64,000 nt of DNA from Pyricularia pennisetigena. Its lineage: Eukaryota; Ascomycota; Sordariomycetes; Magnaporthales; Pyriculariaceae. A model generated the notes under the pieces. The model was given only the letters and a program-made list of their open reading frames with translations, was not told the origin of the DNA and ran no database searches. The stretch is from assembly GCF_004337985.1 (NCBI RefSeq), contig NC_043744.1, positions 436,730-500,729 of the forward strand, given 5' to 3'. A program made the position numbers and the translations under genes. The stretch's first letter is position 1. Every line of letters starts with the position of its first letter. Of this stretch, positions 1 to 11,479 are shown one piece after another.

Positions 1-3000
1 CAAGCCACGAGTGAACAGAGTAAAAACAAAAAAAAAAGCCCGAGACATGTTTCTTTTCCTGTATGAGATATTTGGTCTATTTTGGAGAGTTTTTTGAGTG
101 GTCCCCTTTTTTTTTCTTTTTTTTCTTTTTTTGTTTTGTTTCTCGGTACTAATCAGGTAAAAAAAAATATTGCACATGTGCTGCCTGTTTGCTGTGATTT
201 CCAATCAGCCTCAGCGCTAACCAATTTTTGCCCAATGGCTGCCTGCCTTCGCGATGGGATTTACAGGGGTGGTTTCTGCATGGCGTCAACCACAGTTTCG
301 ATTCCAGTGGGTGTGCAGGCAAGGCTAGGTACGAGTGGGAAAACTTGGTGACGACCAGACTTGGCACACGAGCTCTCCCTCTCCCCCATCATGCACCTCT
401 ATGCCTCGCACTGTCTTTTGTTCAATTTTGATTACGATGGGCAGGGCACACATGGTTTGGGGGCATCCAGACCCAACTTCCAAAACAGCCCGGTTCTGCT
501 CCACTTGGCGTCATCTTCGCTAAACGTGATTGATGCCACATAGAATAACCTTGAAGAGGCGACAGGTCGGCCAAGTCGTGGGACTGCGGATTTAGAAAGA
601 CAGAAAACAAAAAAGTCGTTCGAGACATACTTTGGTTAGAAAAAAAGTATGGAGTGGAGGTTTGCAACAGAGAAAAATGGGCAGTAAGCAATGTACCAAT
701 GACCAAAGAGGAAATGAAGCAACATGGTACGATATTTAAAGACCCTTGGTTTTTATTTTATTTTATTTTGATTTTTTTTCTGTGTTTTATGTTGGTTATT
801 TTATTTATTTATTTTGCATCTCCAGGTTCCCGAGTTAGCTGAACCCTGCTGTTCTGCCCTTTACCATACCTTTCTTATATGGAATTCAGGCGAGAGTATG
901 AACTTGTATTGATTTGCGATTGGAAAGAAATCGTACAATACAATGGAGCTAGTTAGTTGGTCGGCGACCACATTACTCTGGCTTTCTTGAGTCGGTCGAC
1001 CGTTCTCGCCATATTTCGGCTCCTTGTCTTCATTCGTTCTTGTCGTCCGGTCACAACTCCACCCGATCCTTTCGAATGGTTTGATGATTGCTTGAGTTCG
1101 CGACCGACTGACCGAGGCGGGGGGTGGTGTTGTCATGTGTAGCGATGGAACAATGTTGAATGGTGGCATTCGCGGTAGACGAGCGACGAGGGGCCCGAAA
1201 TAAAAAGTTTATTTATCGTCTGTCATCTCATCAATCTCCCCAAGTTCCCTCCTCTAACCCCAAGCGCAAACTGGGCGGGCGCACGAGGCGATACGACCTG
1301 CCTTGGACTTGGCAGGGGTGGTCCCTGTATCAATAGAATCTGGCACCCGTTCTGGTGTGGTTCTGCCGGTATTATTTGTTGCCTAGCGAGCTGTGCAAGC
1401 GTAAAGAATACCAAAGAAAAAGAAAAAAAAAAATAACCCGGTCGGCTTCTAAGAATTTAGCGCCCGGCTCAGTGCCGTGCCGTTCGCCGTTCTACCAATG
1501 TGCTCGATTGACCCCCTTTGCCACTGCATGTACAGGACAGCACTAGCAAGTGTACCATAGGAGACTTTTCCATGTACCGTGGTACGGCGATGGGGAGGGT
1601 GAAAAACCCGTTTGGATCGATATGGCCGCGGCTGACCAGACCAGAATAGGAGGGTAGTACCGTACCTCAATTCTTTGCTTTGTTTCATCTCCTATTTGAT
1701 TTGTTTGTCGTTACCCACTAATTTACCGATTTGTTCTTTAGTTACCGCCTCAGTTTTACTAAGTACGCCTACCTTCCCACCTACCTTGACCATCACAATT
1801 CTCTAAGCGGTTGAATTTGACTCTGATCATCCACCAGGCCTCTTTACCTTAACGAAATCCCTTGCTTCCCTTGACAAGGTTGCCAGGCCTGCTAATACTA
1901 CGCATCCAGTTCTGCTGCCCCTCGGTTGTTCAACAGCTTACGCATGTACTTACTGTACAAGGAAATAATTCCCAACAGTCTGGTTGCCTCACCCCACCCC
2001 CCATCTACATACCATGTAGTAATGTGTCTGTGTGTGCATGTCCCAGTTCGCTGGAGTATAAAACAAAAGAAAAAAAAAAACAACCTAGAAGTATATCACC
2101 CTTCAATTACTAACTTCAATCTAATCCCCTGCAAGTCTTCAGAGTCACGTCCGCTCCTCCATCTCGTGCCGTGTGGGATGGTGGGGTGGAATGGACGGAA
2201 GATGGATGGATGGGGTGGTTTCCGGATGTACCGTAGTAATTGATTTAGTGCTAGTCGTTTGCTTGGCGGCTTTTTTTTTTTTTTTTTTTTTTTTTGTCAG
2301 GTACGCCCTGCCTGCCTGGCCGTCTGCCCTCTGGCGGATCGACCCGCAACGGCGTTCTTCGGCTCAATCTTGTTTTTTTTTTCTCCCACAAGAGGCAGAG
2401 AGTTCGCGTTAAAGAAGTTTCGACGGATGCTGCGGTATGATGTTCTTCCTGGACACCTAAACCCTGCCGTTTTTCGCCTTCTGCGACCAGCAGCGTGTGA
2501 GTGTATAAGGGATGATGGATGCATCTCTGTCGCATAGGGCATTCACCTTAGGGCAGTTGTTCTAATTAATGACTCCCACCTTCGGAAAAACCACCTTGTT
2601 TGTTTCGGGATTTTCAGGTTCGTCGGCAGTGGCCTCGGGACTGAAAACCTTCCCAAATCACTCGCTAGGTCAAATGCCGTAATTCTTTTTTTGGTGTCTT
2701 TTTCAACCTCTGACTACTCAGTCGCGTCTACCCCGGCATGCACAACTATTTTTTGCTCCTTCTTTCTCCAGCGAGGTGTGGTTGCCATGACAAACCAATA
2801 TAATATAACATCAGGTCAAAGTTGGATTAGTCCACCCAATCACTCTGGTACAGCATGGGTTGTGTTGTGATGTGCCAGATGGGATGAGTTCCGGCGGTTT
2901 CTAGTCGTTGAATCACCAATCAACAAGCGCGAACCTTGACCGACATGAGCCGACAATTCGGCGCTGTCACTTGTCATTCGTTAGTACCAGGTACCTTACT

Positions 3001-4606
3001 CAGTAATGTAGTATCACCATGTGGATTATAAGCATATACGATTACTGTTCCACTTGCTTGTTATCGTGGGTTAAATGCCCCAGAGGGAGAAGAAGAACAT
3101 TAAAAAGAAATAGTAAAAAAAAAAAATCCGTGTACAGTAAGAACTTGTCCCTCTCCCTCCTTTCGACAAACAACATCACCCAAAAAGTCTTTCTCATTTC
3201 CATCTTTCTTCCCCGCACCTTGGCAACCCACCAGTACCAGACACTTCAATATTATTTCGAGCGTAGCAAGCTATTTATAAACACAAATATCACACCAACA
3301 GGCAGTCTCTGGCCACACAGAATATGTGCTGGGCCATGTTGGCACCTTTGGTGATCCTTGTGATGCTACCTCGAATGCGGTCGCGTGTACGAAGTACGAC
3401 CGTTGCCAAGGCCGCTTCACCGTGGTCATCACAGTCCTCGGGGAGAAGAAAAGCCCGGCGCCCACCTAATCGATCCTGTTCCAGATCCGTCCACGGGTAC
3501 GTACCCAGATTCGGGTAAGCCGGTCCTGGTGTGTGTCCAAGGTACGAGCAGTAAGTAAGTAAGACAAACAACAATAACAATACTCTTCCCCCTTGAATCA
3601 AAGAGGGGAAAAGGAAATAGCACCAAGGCCATGTTGGCTCCGGGATAAGGTTGAAGGCAGAATCGATAATCCAAAAGCAAAAATCGGACAAGCACGATGT
3701 CAAATAAGCGCCAGCAAAAAGTTCACCCACCCCATCAGATGACTTTGTCGCAAAATAGATTCGTTCTTGGGGCCCTTGGCAAAAACCTTACTGCCCCTTT
3801 CTCCCAAACGCTCCTATCACAGCTCTTGTGTGTGCAATTTGAATTTTTGTCACTCACGAATGTCCTGGACTTCCTGCCTAGCGACGGTGGGAGCTGCTAA
3901 TACAGTTGCCGGCGCTTGTGCTCTTGCACGGATTTCGGAATTGTTTACATCGCCGCGTACGGAGGTTGCAAGCCGCCATAGCCGCCATGGCCGCCGGAAT
4001 CATAATCAAGCAATCTTCTTTGGCTTCGAAATGCCGATACGATCGAACTCTATTATTTTTCTTCTTTTCTTTTTTTTTCCATCCAAACAAATCTAGTAAT
4101 GGTTTGCTAGTAGATTTGCAAAGCTGGAAATGTCATCAGCGGAGAAATGTGATAATGAAGTCATGGATGTTGGACCATCTTTACACTTCAGAGGTCCTCG
4201 TCTTTCCAAAGGACTGGCGGAGCTACTACTAGGTCCGTTCCTACTTATTCGCCAACGTCTTTGGCAAAGCGTCCCGTCGTATATGGGATGCAGGCCGACA
4301 ATGTAATTGGACCATATGCACAAATACCTGGGCATCGTTCGGACTTGTTCAGACCATCGCCTTTGCGAAACTGTACTAATGCTATTCGGCTAGCTTGAGT
4401 ATCTGCTATGCTCAGTATCTGCAGCATGTCGTCCCATCACAAGCTCATCCAGGCCTCTCCTTGTTCTCTATTTAAATTCAGTATGGCGCCCTATTGACAA
4501 TCACCAGAAACTAAACCATAACGATCTTGGTCATCTCTCAATCAACCCCTGAAAAGCAAAAAGAAAGCAAAAAGAAAGCAACAAAAAAAGACAGAAACTG
4601 CTTGCC
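1..4606. other. gene-free stretch, no supported gene
   Basis: I see no convincing gene in this stretch. The open frames are short, overlap on both strands and often consist of translated homopolymers. It contains many A and T tracts, including a T25 run at 2271-2295, and A/T-rich leader-like DNA just before the NmrA-like gene. Nothing resembles a tRNA or a mobile element by eye. Confidence 0.6.
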
Positions 4607-5563
4607 ATGCTCATTCTCATCCCCGGGATCACGGGCAACCTAGGAAAGGAGCTGTGCGCCGCGGCGCTTGCGGCGGGCCACAGGGTCCGCGGCCTGGGCC
4701 GCAGCCCAGAAAAGCTGCCGGCGGAGCTCAGCTCGCGGCTCGAGTCCTTCGTCAGGAGCACGTCGTACGCCGACGTGGCGGCCTTCGACAGGGCCTGCAG
4801 CGGCGGGGTCGACGTCGTCATCGTGGCGTGGTCGGCGCACCCGCTGCTGCAGCTGGACGGGCAGCTGCTGCTGCTGCGGGCGGCCGAGCGGGCGGGCATC
4901 CGGCGCTTCCACTCGGCGTCGTGGAACCTGGACTGGACCAGGTGCGGCCACGGCGACCTGGTGACGTACGACGGGCTCAAGGCCTTTGCGCGCCACGCGC
5001 TCTGCACGTCCCGCATCCGCGTCACGCACGTCTTCGTGGGCGTCCTGGCCAAAACCCTGTTCGCCGTGCCCGGCGCCGGGGCCCTCGAGGCCGACAGCGC
5101 AATGTGGGTGCGCGGCGACGGCCAGACGCGCGTCCTGCAGTCTCCCGGCGGTGACTCGTGGAGGATGAACTTCACGCCCGAGGAGGACGCGGCCGCGTTC
5201 AGCGTCGCGCTCATGACGAGCGAGCTCGGCGACAGGGGCGGCTTCTACAGGTTCTGCTCCGACACGTTCAGCCCCAGGGAGTTGAAGCTGGCGTTTGAGG
5301 AGGTGCGGCCGGGCGCCGACGTGACCTGCCGCACGCTCATGCCGCTCGAGGCCATCAAGAAGCTGGCCGATGACGCAAAGGCCAAGGCCGAGGCGGCCGG
5401 GCCCGAGATGTTTCAGATGCAGTACGTTGCCATCGCCGGCTTGGAATACGGATATTGGATGCCCAGCGAAAAGATGCTCTTTGATCCGGTCGATGTGGCA
5501 AAGTTCCCGCATGTGAAGAGGACGTCTGTGCGGGAGTATATTCGGAAGAACCCGTGGGTCTGA
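4607..5563 (+). CDS. NmrA-like / atypical SDR NAD(P)-binding Rossmann protein
   Basis: Single-exon gene of 318 residues. The N-terminus (MLILIPGITGNLGKEL) is a beta-strand followed by the GxxGxxG dinucleotide-binding turn of the NmrA/isoflavone-reductase-like atypical short-chain dehydrogenases. It is followed by a charged region (GRSPEKL) where NADP-preferring members contact the 2'-phosphate. A mid-protein segment (RRFHSASWNLDWTR, about residues 98-111) sits where these families have the strand-5 substrate region. Known roles range from NADP sensing to reduction of secondary metabolites, and the sequence does not say which applies. The start is the first ATG after an A-rich leader. GC content at third positions is very high, which creates a 290-codon antisense shadow frame. 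It is probably a soluble cytosolic protein. Family assignment is firm, function is open. Confidence 0.85.
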   Translation: MLILIPGITGNLGKELCAAALAAGHRVRGLGRSPEKLPAELSSRLESFVRSTSYADVAAFDRACSGGVDVVIVAWSAHPLLQLDGQLLLLRAAERAGIRRFHSASWNLDWTRCGHGDLVTYDGLKAFARHALCTSRIRVTHVFVGVLAKTLFAVPGAGALEADSAMWVRGDGQTRVLQSPGGDSWRMNFTPEEDAAAFSVALMTSELGDRGGFYRFCSDTFSPRELKLAFEEVRPGADVTCRTLMPLEAIKKLADDAKAKAEAAGPEMFQMQYVAIAGLEYGYWMPSEKMLFDPVDVAKFPHVKRTSVREYIRKNPWV

Positions 5564-5861
5564 GTTCTGGTCTAGGTCTGGGGTTTTGAGAGTAGGGACT
5601 CGTTGGAGTAGAGGTTACTGTTCTATTTGTTCAAGGAACCTGCATCATCTTGAGCTTAGAAGAAATGGAAATTTCAGCAACACCTCAAACTCGCATCCAA
5701 ACCCTCTTTTTTCGCTCTTGAATAGCTTGAGGTGGAGCAGTTTCGGTGAAAAGAGAGATAAAATAATCTTAATATTTGTCCCAAGTGACGGCATCAATGA
5801 CCGCTTCACCGTCAGTCGCTCAGGTGAAGCTTCCAAAGTGCTTCCATAGAGACCTTCGGAC

Positions 5862-5862
<1 letters not shown>

Positions 5863-5910
<48 letters not shown>
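5863..5910. repeat. A48 homopolymer
   Basis: Uninterrupted run of 48 A about 300 bases downstream of the NmrA-like stop codon. It could be genuine simple sequence or the tail of an old retroposed insertion; I see no SINE body or target duplication beside it. Confidence 0.9.
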
Positions 5911-5912
<2 letters not shown>

Positions 5913-6578
5913 TCCTTTTTTGTTATGGTTGTTTCGCTATGTCAAGACTATAAACCATACTACCTTGGCATCCGTAGCTTTTACACAGTATTGCAAGCTT
6001 CTAAAGTCTACTTGCTTATCTTCACATCTCAAAGTTTTCCGCTTGACTGCTCCATGGGTATGCATATGGGTGCTAGAGGAGGGCAGGTTTTCGGCCTTGT
6101 TAGGATTGGTCGTTACAGCGACAAGTATGTTGATGTTTGTGTTCCGAGTGTAATTGGGTTTGCTATCGTCAGAGCAAGCCTCGGCCTAACCATACGCAAG
6201 AAGGTTATAGGGGGTAAGCTTCAGGGGCCGTATACAGTATAGCTACAACATATTAGGATGCATGGTCCACCTGGATGACTTTTAGATGTGCTTGACAGGG
6301 GTGCAGATTGACTTTGTGCTCACGCAATAGTTTGGTCTGAGAGAAAGTGATTTTCGCTCAACTACCATCTGGAGGACAAAAACACGCCCTTGGTTCATTC
6401 ATGCTACCCCCAAGTTGGTGTGGAAACTATTGCCTCTTACGATTTTTGGTACGCTCGTGCTGTTACCAAGTAGTCTGAAGATATCTCCAAAAGTTACCGT
6501 CAGTCACTTGCGGATAGATATATAATATGTTTGTGAGTGTTGAGTTGAAACTTGAACCAGAAGTCTGACAAAATGCCA

Positions 6579-6580
<2 letters not shown>

Positions 6581-6617
<37 letters not shown>
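6581..6617. repeat. (AT)n microsatellite
   Basis: About 18 AT units, uninterrupted. Likely length-polymorphic. Confidence 0.95.
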
Positions 6618-6618
<1 letters not shown>

Positions 6619-7581
6619 GTCGAACATGAGAATGTTCCAAGACAGCTGCTGCTGGTCTTCGGCCCGCTCCATGGCTGCCTATTGTGCCGCGCAAGCAAGT
6701 TACGATATACTGAATGAATCATCCAGCGTCCTGAGAAGTCAATTGCATGGCCCCTCATGATTTATTGTGTACCTGTGACAGCCATCTAGATACTTGGGCA
6801 GCAGGCAGGCAATGTTGGACACGCTTGGAAAATGTCGCTTTGCCATGGGGTAAAGCTTTATCAGGCTCAAATTAAATGATCACGCAGAGACAGTAAATTT
6901 CTTTGCTACTCGGCGGTGCGACGGGCTACCTAGGTATGGATGTTGAGAAAAATTCATGGTTGACGATTTGATCATGTTCCTTTTGGTAGTGCAATGCAAC
7001 GGAGTGGAGTTCAAATTGCACTGGGCTCGTTCCGTGAAGTTGGCGTTCAATCTGCCCCACCCTGACAAGCCAGTAATTTGCGGGAGCGGCTGCCCCGCAT
7101 TCTCACCAAGTGACATAATCAGCTAATAACTGGATGAGGCAGCTGGTGATCCACGCAGTAGGCAGGCAGCACAGATTGTTCTCGGCTCTGCACGCGACCG
7201 CAAACTCCACCCTCTCATCAATCAGGTACCACTCTCACTATCTCGCCTCCTTGACTGCAGGTTGTAATTCTAATCGCTCCTGCGATCAATAGAAAAAGAT
7301 CGCCCAAGACCTCATCGCCATCCTTGTTCGGATGGATACAACTCGGCCGAGTCAGCGCCACCAATCCAGATAACGATCTGCGTCAGGGGCGAACCAATTG
7401 ACCGTTCGAGCTGCTCCAACTTGTCCCAAATCACCGCCCTTTTTCCATAGTGGTCTCACACGCCGCACGAACATCAACGCGACCGATCCAACGACTCGAT
7501 AATCCATCACAACGGCGTTTGAAAACGGCTTTCCGGCCTGGCTGAGGACTGCACTCCAGCATCGCCTGCTCTCCGCAGCCG

Positions 7582-9902
7582 ATGTCTGGCAGGAAGCTAG
7601 GGGGCGGCAGGATCTTGGGGAGCGGAAAGGGTCTCGCTCCGCCGGCGCCGCCCCCACCGCAGCCACAGCAGTATCATCATCATGGTTCTGCGAGAGCGCC
7701 GAGCCCCTTTGCTGCCTCCGAAGTCAGCAGCATATCGTCAGGCTCGCACAACCAAAATACAATCACACCGCCCACCTCATCCAGTCCTCTACCCGACTTC
7801 TCACAAGATCTTGCTGCCAACATTAGTCTCGATGCGCCGTCGCCGTCGAATGCTGGAGCCGCTGGGCTGGTGTGTCCGATATGCCAGGAGGAGATGGTAG
7901 GTGCAATGCCGGTCGTTGTGTTCTTATTTGACGTTTTCTTTTGGACTGGCGCGCACTTGGTAGCTAACCTTTTGTCCACTTCTCGCAGTTGACTCTCCTC
8001 CAACTCAACAGGCATATCGACGACATGCACCAGGAGCTACCGCAAGTACAACACGACGAGGTCATGACATGGATTGACAAGCAGGTCCTCAAGGCAAAGA
8101 AACTACAGCCACTGTCCCTTCTCAGCCAGAAACTCCGGGGCCTCGAAGTATTTGAGTCGAACGAAGATCCAATAATCAACAACCATGTGCAATCCTCGGC
8201 CTATCCTTCGTCATCATCTAATTCTACGGTACCCCGGGTGGTAGAACCATCCGTCATAGATCCCGACGACCTGATCACGAAGAAGCATTGGCAGAGGTCG
8301 ACAGGAGGAGATTCGTGCACGGAATTGACCTGCGATCGTCGGCTTGGTCCGTTGAGCGGAAGCATCAACTGTCGAAAATGCGGGCTGCTATTTTGCGAGG
8401 AGCACACGATGTACCAAATGCGGCTGAGCCCCCGTACGGCCACACACGATCCAGCAAGGGGGCACTGGTACAGGGTTTGCGAGACTTGTTACAAATCAAG
8501 AGAAGGTTACAATGACCACAACGGGCTGATCACGGACCACACGGCGGCATTTGTGGCCATGCGGAAACAGCGCGTGGAAAGGCAGAACCTGGAGATCGCA
8601 AGGTTGGAGAAGCGGCTGACCAAGCTCACGCAACTACTGGCAAGCCCAATTGAAGAGGTGGCTGCCCTGACACCCGGAGCAGGCGGCTTGTTGACCTCGC
8701 CGATCGCAACGCTGGCGGGCCAAAAGAGCACGAGGAAGGCGATAGAGCAGTCGGTAGTGACGTGGGAGGATGATGCGTCGGTGGCACGATGCCCCTTTTG
8801 TCAACAGGAGTTTGGGTCATGGACATTCAGGAGACACCACTGCCGGATATGCGGAAGGGTAGTATGCGCCGATCCGCAGACCGGGTGCTCGGCCGAGATT
8901 GGGCTGAACGTGGCTTCTGTGTCACAACGACCCTCACTGATGCAGCAGAATTCATCCACGTACTCATCTGCTTCGCTGGGACCGTTGAGGTCGACAGCCT
9001 TGGAAAAGCGGCTCGACCCAGGTGCAGGGACGCAGGGGCAAATCAGCGTGGACGTGCGAATGTGTCGCGACTGTTCTACCACGATATTTTCGAAGCGAGA
9101 TGTTGCGGCGTCTATTGCATACAAGCCGGCAGATCAGCGCGCATACGAAAATCTGCGCCAGTTCGAGCGAGGCATACGCTCCTTGATGCCCTCGTTCCAG
9201 AGATCCCTCCTCGCCCTACAACCCCCAGACACTAATAACCCAAACGCCCCGGAAAAACCACCACCGACGCACGCGCAAATCCAGGAGGCGGCCAAGATAC
9301 GCAAGCGGCTCATGGACGCCTTTGCAAAGTACAACCTTGCTGCCAAGAGGCTTCGCGACCTGCCTACCGATAATCCTGCGCAAAAAAGGTTGCAGTTGGC
9401 GGTTCACGCGGCGGCATCGACATTTTTACACACGCACATGCTGCCCCTGAAGAGCGTGCCGCACATGTTGAGGAGCAGCTCGTCATCATCAAAGGCATCA
9501 TCCGCCGGTCAACAGCATAGGCGCATGTTGAGCGGGCTGAACCATGGCAACGGTTTGGCAGGCCATCTGTCCCCGCTCCGCAACGGGGAAACGCTAGCGG
9601 GGGATGGGGATGCGTCTAGTGTCGCAGGCAGCGAGGTGAGCACAGCTGCGTCGGCCCTCGAGACGGAGGAGAAGGAGCTCCGAGAGCGGCTGGTCGTGCT
9701 GGAGGAGCAGAGGTTTCTGGTGCAGGACATGGTCAACAATGCGCGCGGGGCTAGGCGGTTCGAAGAGGTCGGAGCGCTTTCTGGGAACCTGGAGGAGCTG
9801 GATCGAGAGATTGCGACACTCAAAAGGCAGGTCGCCGGCGTTGAGGAGAAGTGGGAGGGACTGTACGCTACCGGTCAAGGGACTGCAGGTGCGGCGAGGT
9901 AG
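7582..9902 (+). CDS. pep7: FYVE-domain vacuolar/endosomal sorting protein (Pep7/Vac1, rabenosyn-like)
   Basis: Two exons, 7582-7896 and 7989-9902. The 92-base intron has GTAGGT..GCAG borders and is phase 0, giving 742 residues. The C2H2-type finger typical of Pep7/Vac1 is split by the intron: CPICQEEM (98-105) then LTLLQLNRHIDDMH (106-119). A cysteine-rich half-FYVE segment lies near residues 214-245. The FYVE finger proper starts near 372 with the PI3P-binding core RRHHCRICG and closes near 462 (RMCRDC), with a Ser/Gln-rich insert of roughly 50 residues between its zinc-binding pairs. The C-terminal part (about 660-735) is a coiled coil of the Rab-binding rabenosyn type. In yeast this family tethers Golgi-derived vesicles to endosomes with Rab5/Vps21, Vps45 and Pep12. 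The proline-rich N-terminus is variable. The orthologue call is strong. Confidence 0.9.
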
Positions 9903-10600
9903 TTTATTACGGGGGCGGGTGCCCTTACTATCTTGCCGACTTCTGATGCAACCACGGGAAGCCTTACAACCAGTGCCACACTGGAGGTGGCTTGAATCGG
10001 GTAGCCACATTCTCGCCGGAAAAGCTTCATGGAACTGTCACGGAATAATTTTGGATAGCCTCTTCCAAGACAGTACAGGCCAGCCTTTCCTCGGGCCTTG
10101 GCCATTCCTATTATATGACTAATGATACAGAATGACTTGAATCTCGGCCATCGTGTGCACCCATGGTTGAATGATGTTTACATGATGGTTGACATGCTGG
10201 TGTCTTAAGAATCTGGCGTATGTTCTGGGACCAATATGATAGTTTTGGAATCACTGTCGAGATTTCCGGTCCGGTCGAAGCTGGCACGTGTTAGCTGTGA
10301 GTGTCGGTTCTATGACGAACAAACTCGTCATTCTTTGGTGAGTGCAAGGGCGATTTTTAGCAAGTTACAAATTTGTATCTGCTCTTTTTTTTCTTATTTT
10401 CTTCTTTCGATTTATAATTTTTTATGTAACCTCTTCCTGCCCAGAGTTTCCCGATGTCTTGGTAGGACTGCCACAAGGCCGTCACACATTGCTCAACGTC
10501 ACGTGAGATTGGACGGAGAAACATCGGCATGACATAATGACCCCGCGACGAATGCTACCCTGCTACGTAACAAATCGATATCGTTTTCTAATCCTAATCC
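9903..10600. other. intergenic region left of the large element
   Basis: No gene seen. Base composition is ordinary until about 10560. The last bases before the duplication are a short run of CTAATC units at 10588-10608, the reverse complement of (TTAGGA)n. Confidence 0.6.
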
Positions 10601-10608
10601 TAATCCTA
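10588..10608. repeat. telomere-like (TTAGGA)n short array at insertion site
   Basis: Three and a half CTAATC units (TTAGGA on the minus strand) directly abut the left end of the large element. The fungal telomere unit is TTAGGG, so this is telomere-like rather than telomeric. Confidence 0.75.
10601..10608. other. putative 8-bp target-site duplication, left copy
   Basis: TAATCCTA lies immediately outside the left terminal repeat. It matches TAATCGTA immediately outside the right terminal repeat (24936-24943) at 7 of 8 positions. A 2-bp TA duplication would also fit the same borders. Confidence 0.6.
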
Positions 10609-10658
10609 CAGCACCTGTCCAAAAGTAACGCAACGATCCCAAAATCACACCAAAATTC
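10609..10658 (+). repeat. left terminal inverted repeat
   Basis: Fifty bases starting CAGCACCTGTCCAAAA. They pair with the reverse complement of 24886-24935 at 46 of 50 positions. Two of the four differences are G here versus A in the reverse-complemented right copy, compatible with RIP. Confidence 0.93.
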
Positions 10659-10719
10659 GCGGGTTTCAACAACAGATAATTCATAGTCTCAGGGCTCATC
10701 CCTGAAGCCCAAAGCTCCA

Positions 10720-10766
10720 CAATTGATCCACTCCGTTCGCTTCGCTCCACTTCGTGGCTCAATTGC
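10720..10766. repeat. imperfect hairpin in left subterminal region
   Basis: CAATTGATCCAC and, about 22 bases later, GTGGCTCAATTG form an 11-of-12 inverted pair. The same 12-mer recurs inverted just outside the right end at 24947-24958. Confidence 0.6.
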
Positions 10767-10820
10767 GGCTTTGCAATGTACCTGTGGGTCCATCCAAAAA
10801 ACGCTTTGGTTCAGGTTTGA

Positions 10821-10855
10821 GGACAATTTGTCGATTTTCGCCGTTTATAGCGGTA
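10821..10855 (+). repeat. left subterminal inverted repeat
   Basis: Thirty-five bases starting GGACAA and ending with CGTTTATAGCGGTA. They match the reverse complement of 24367-24401 at 31 of 35 positions. The core CGTTTATRGCGGTA occurs a third time at 11023-11036. Weaker similarity extends outward on both sides. Such subterminal motifs are commonly transposase-binding sites in TIR elements (inference). Confidence 0.8.
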
Positions 10856-11048
10856 TTTTTGGCCTTTTTGCGACCGATACTCCCTTATTATTCCACAACC
10901 ACGCAAAATATCGAAAAAAGAAAACATCGTTGAAAATAGGAATTGGTAGACTTTTTTCATCAATTCAAAATTTTTTGCACCCGGTACGCCAGTTAAAAAT
11001 TGGATATAACCCGCTTTTTATCCGTTTATGGCGGTATCCCCATTATTA

Positions 11049-11388
11049 ACCCAGAAACACCATCGATACCCATTTCGCATTTTAACAATAACGATTATAA
11101 TCCGTTAAAATTTATATGTAAAAAATCGCAAAAGCGAAAGGAATTTTTATATACAAATTTTAATCCAAATATCGCAAAAATATTTATTTTACAATCCTTA
11201 TAAGGTAAATTCCATTTAATATATTATACGTCCACCCATAAACACCATTAATACCCATTTTACATTTTACCAACAACGATTATAATCCGTTAAAACTTAT
11301 ATAAAGAGAATCGCAAAAGCGAAAGGAATTTTTATATATAAATTTTAACATAAATAACGCAAAACCACTAATTTTACAATCCGTATAA
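11049..11388. repeat. two diverged direct repeats of about 155 bp
   Basis: Copies at about 11049-11203 and 11235-11388 share long blocks, including ATTATAATCCGTTAAAA, ATCGCAAAAGCGAAAGG and an ACAATCC..TATAA end. They lie between the left end and the RecQ-like gene and may be duplicated promoter DNA. Confidence 0.8.
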
Positions 11389-11479
11389 AATATATATTAT
11401 ATAATACGCTATACATCCACCCATTAAAAAAAACCATTATTTCCGCAAATTTTTATATATTCGTATTAAATTATATATA

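Larger units (their letters stand above)
5564..7581. other. intergenic region with two long simple repeats
   Basis: No supported gene. It holds a 48-base A run at 5863-5910 and an (AT)n tract at 6581-6617. The last 200 bases before 7582 are probably the promoter and leader of the FYVE-protein gene. Confidence 0.6.

Noticed and set aside
4640..5512. 290-codon minus-strand frame
   Set aside because: Antisense shadow of the NmrA-like gene, caused by very high GC at third positions; its protein is compositionally biased (Arg/Pro/Ala) and matches nothing.
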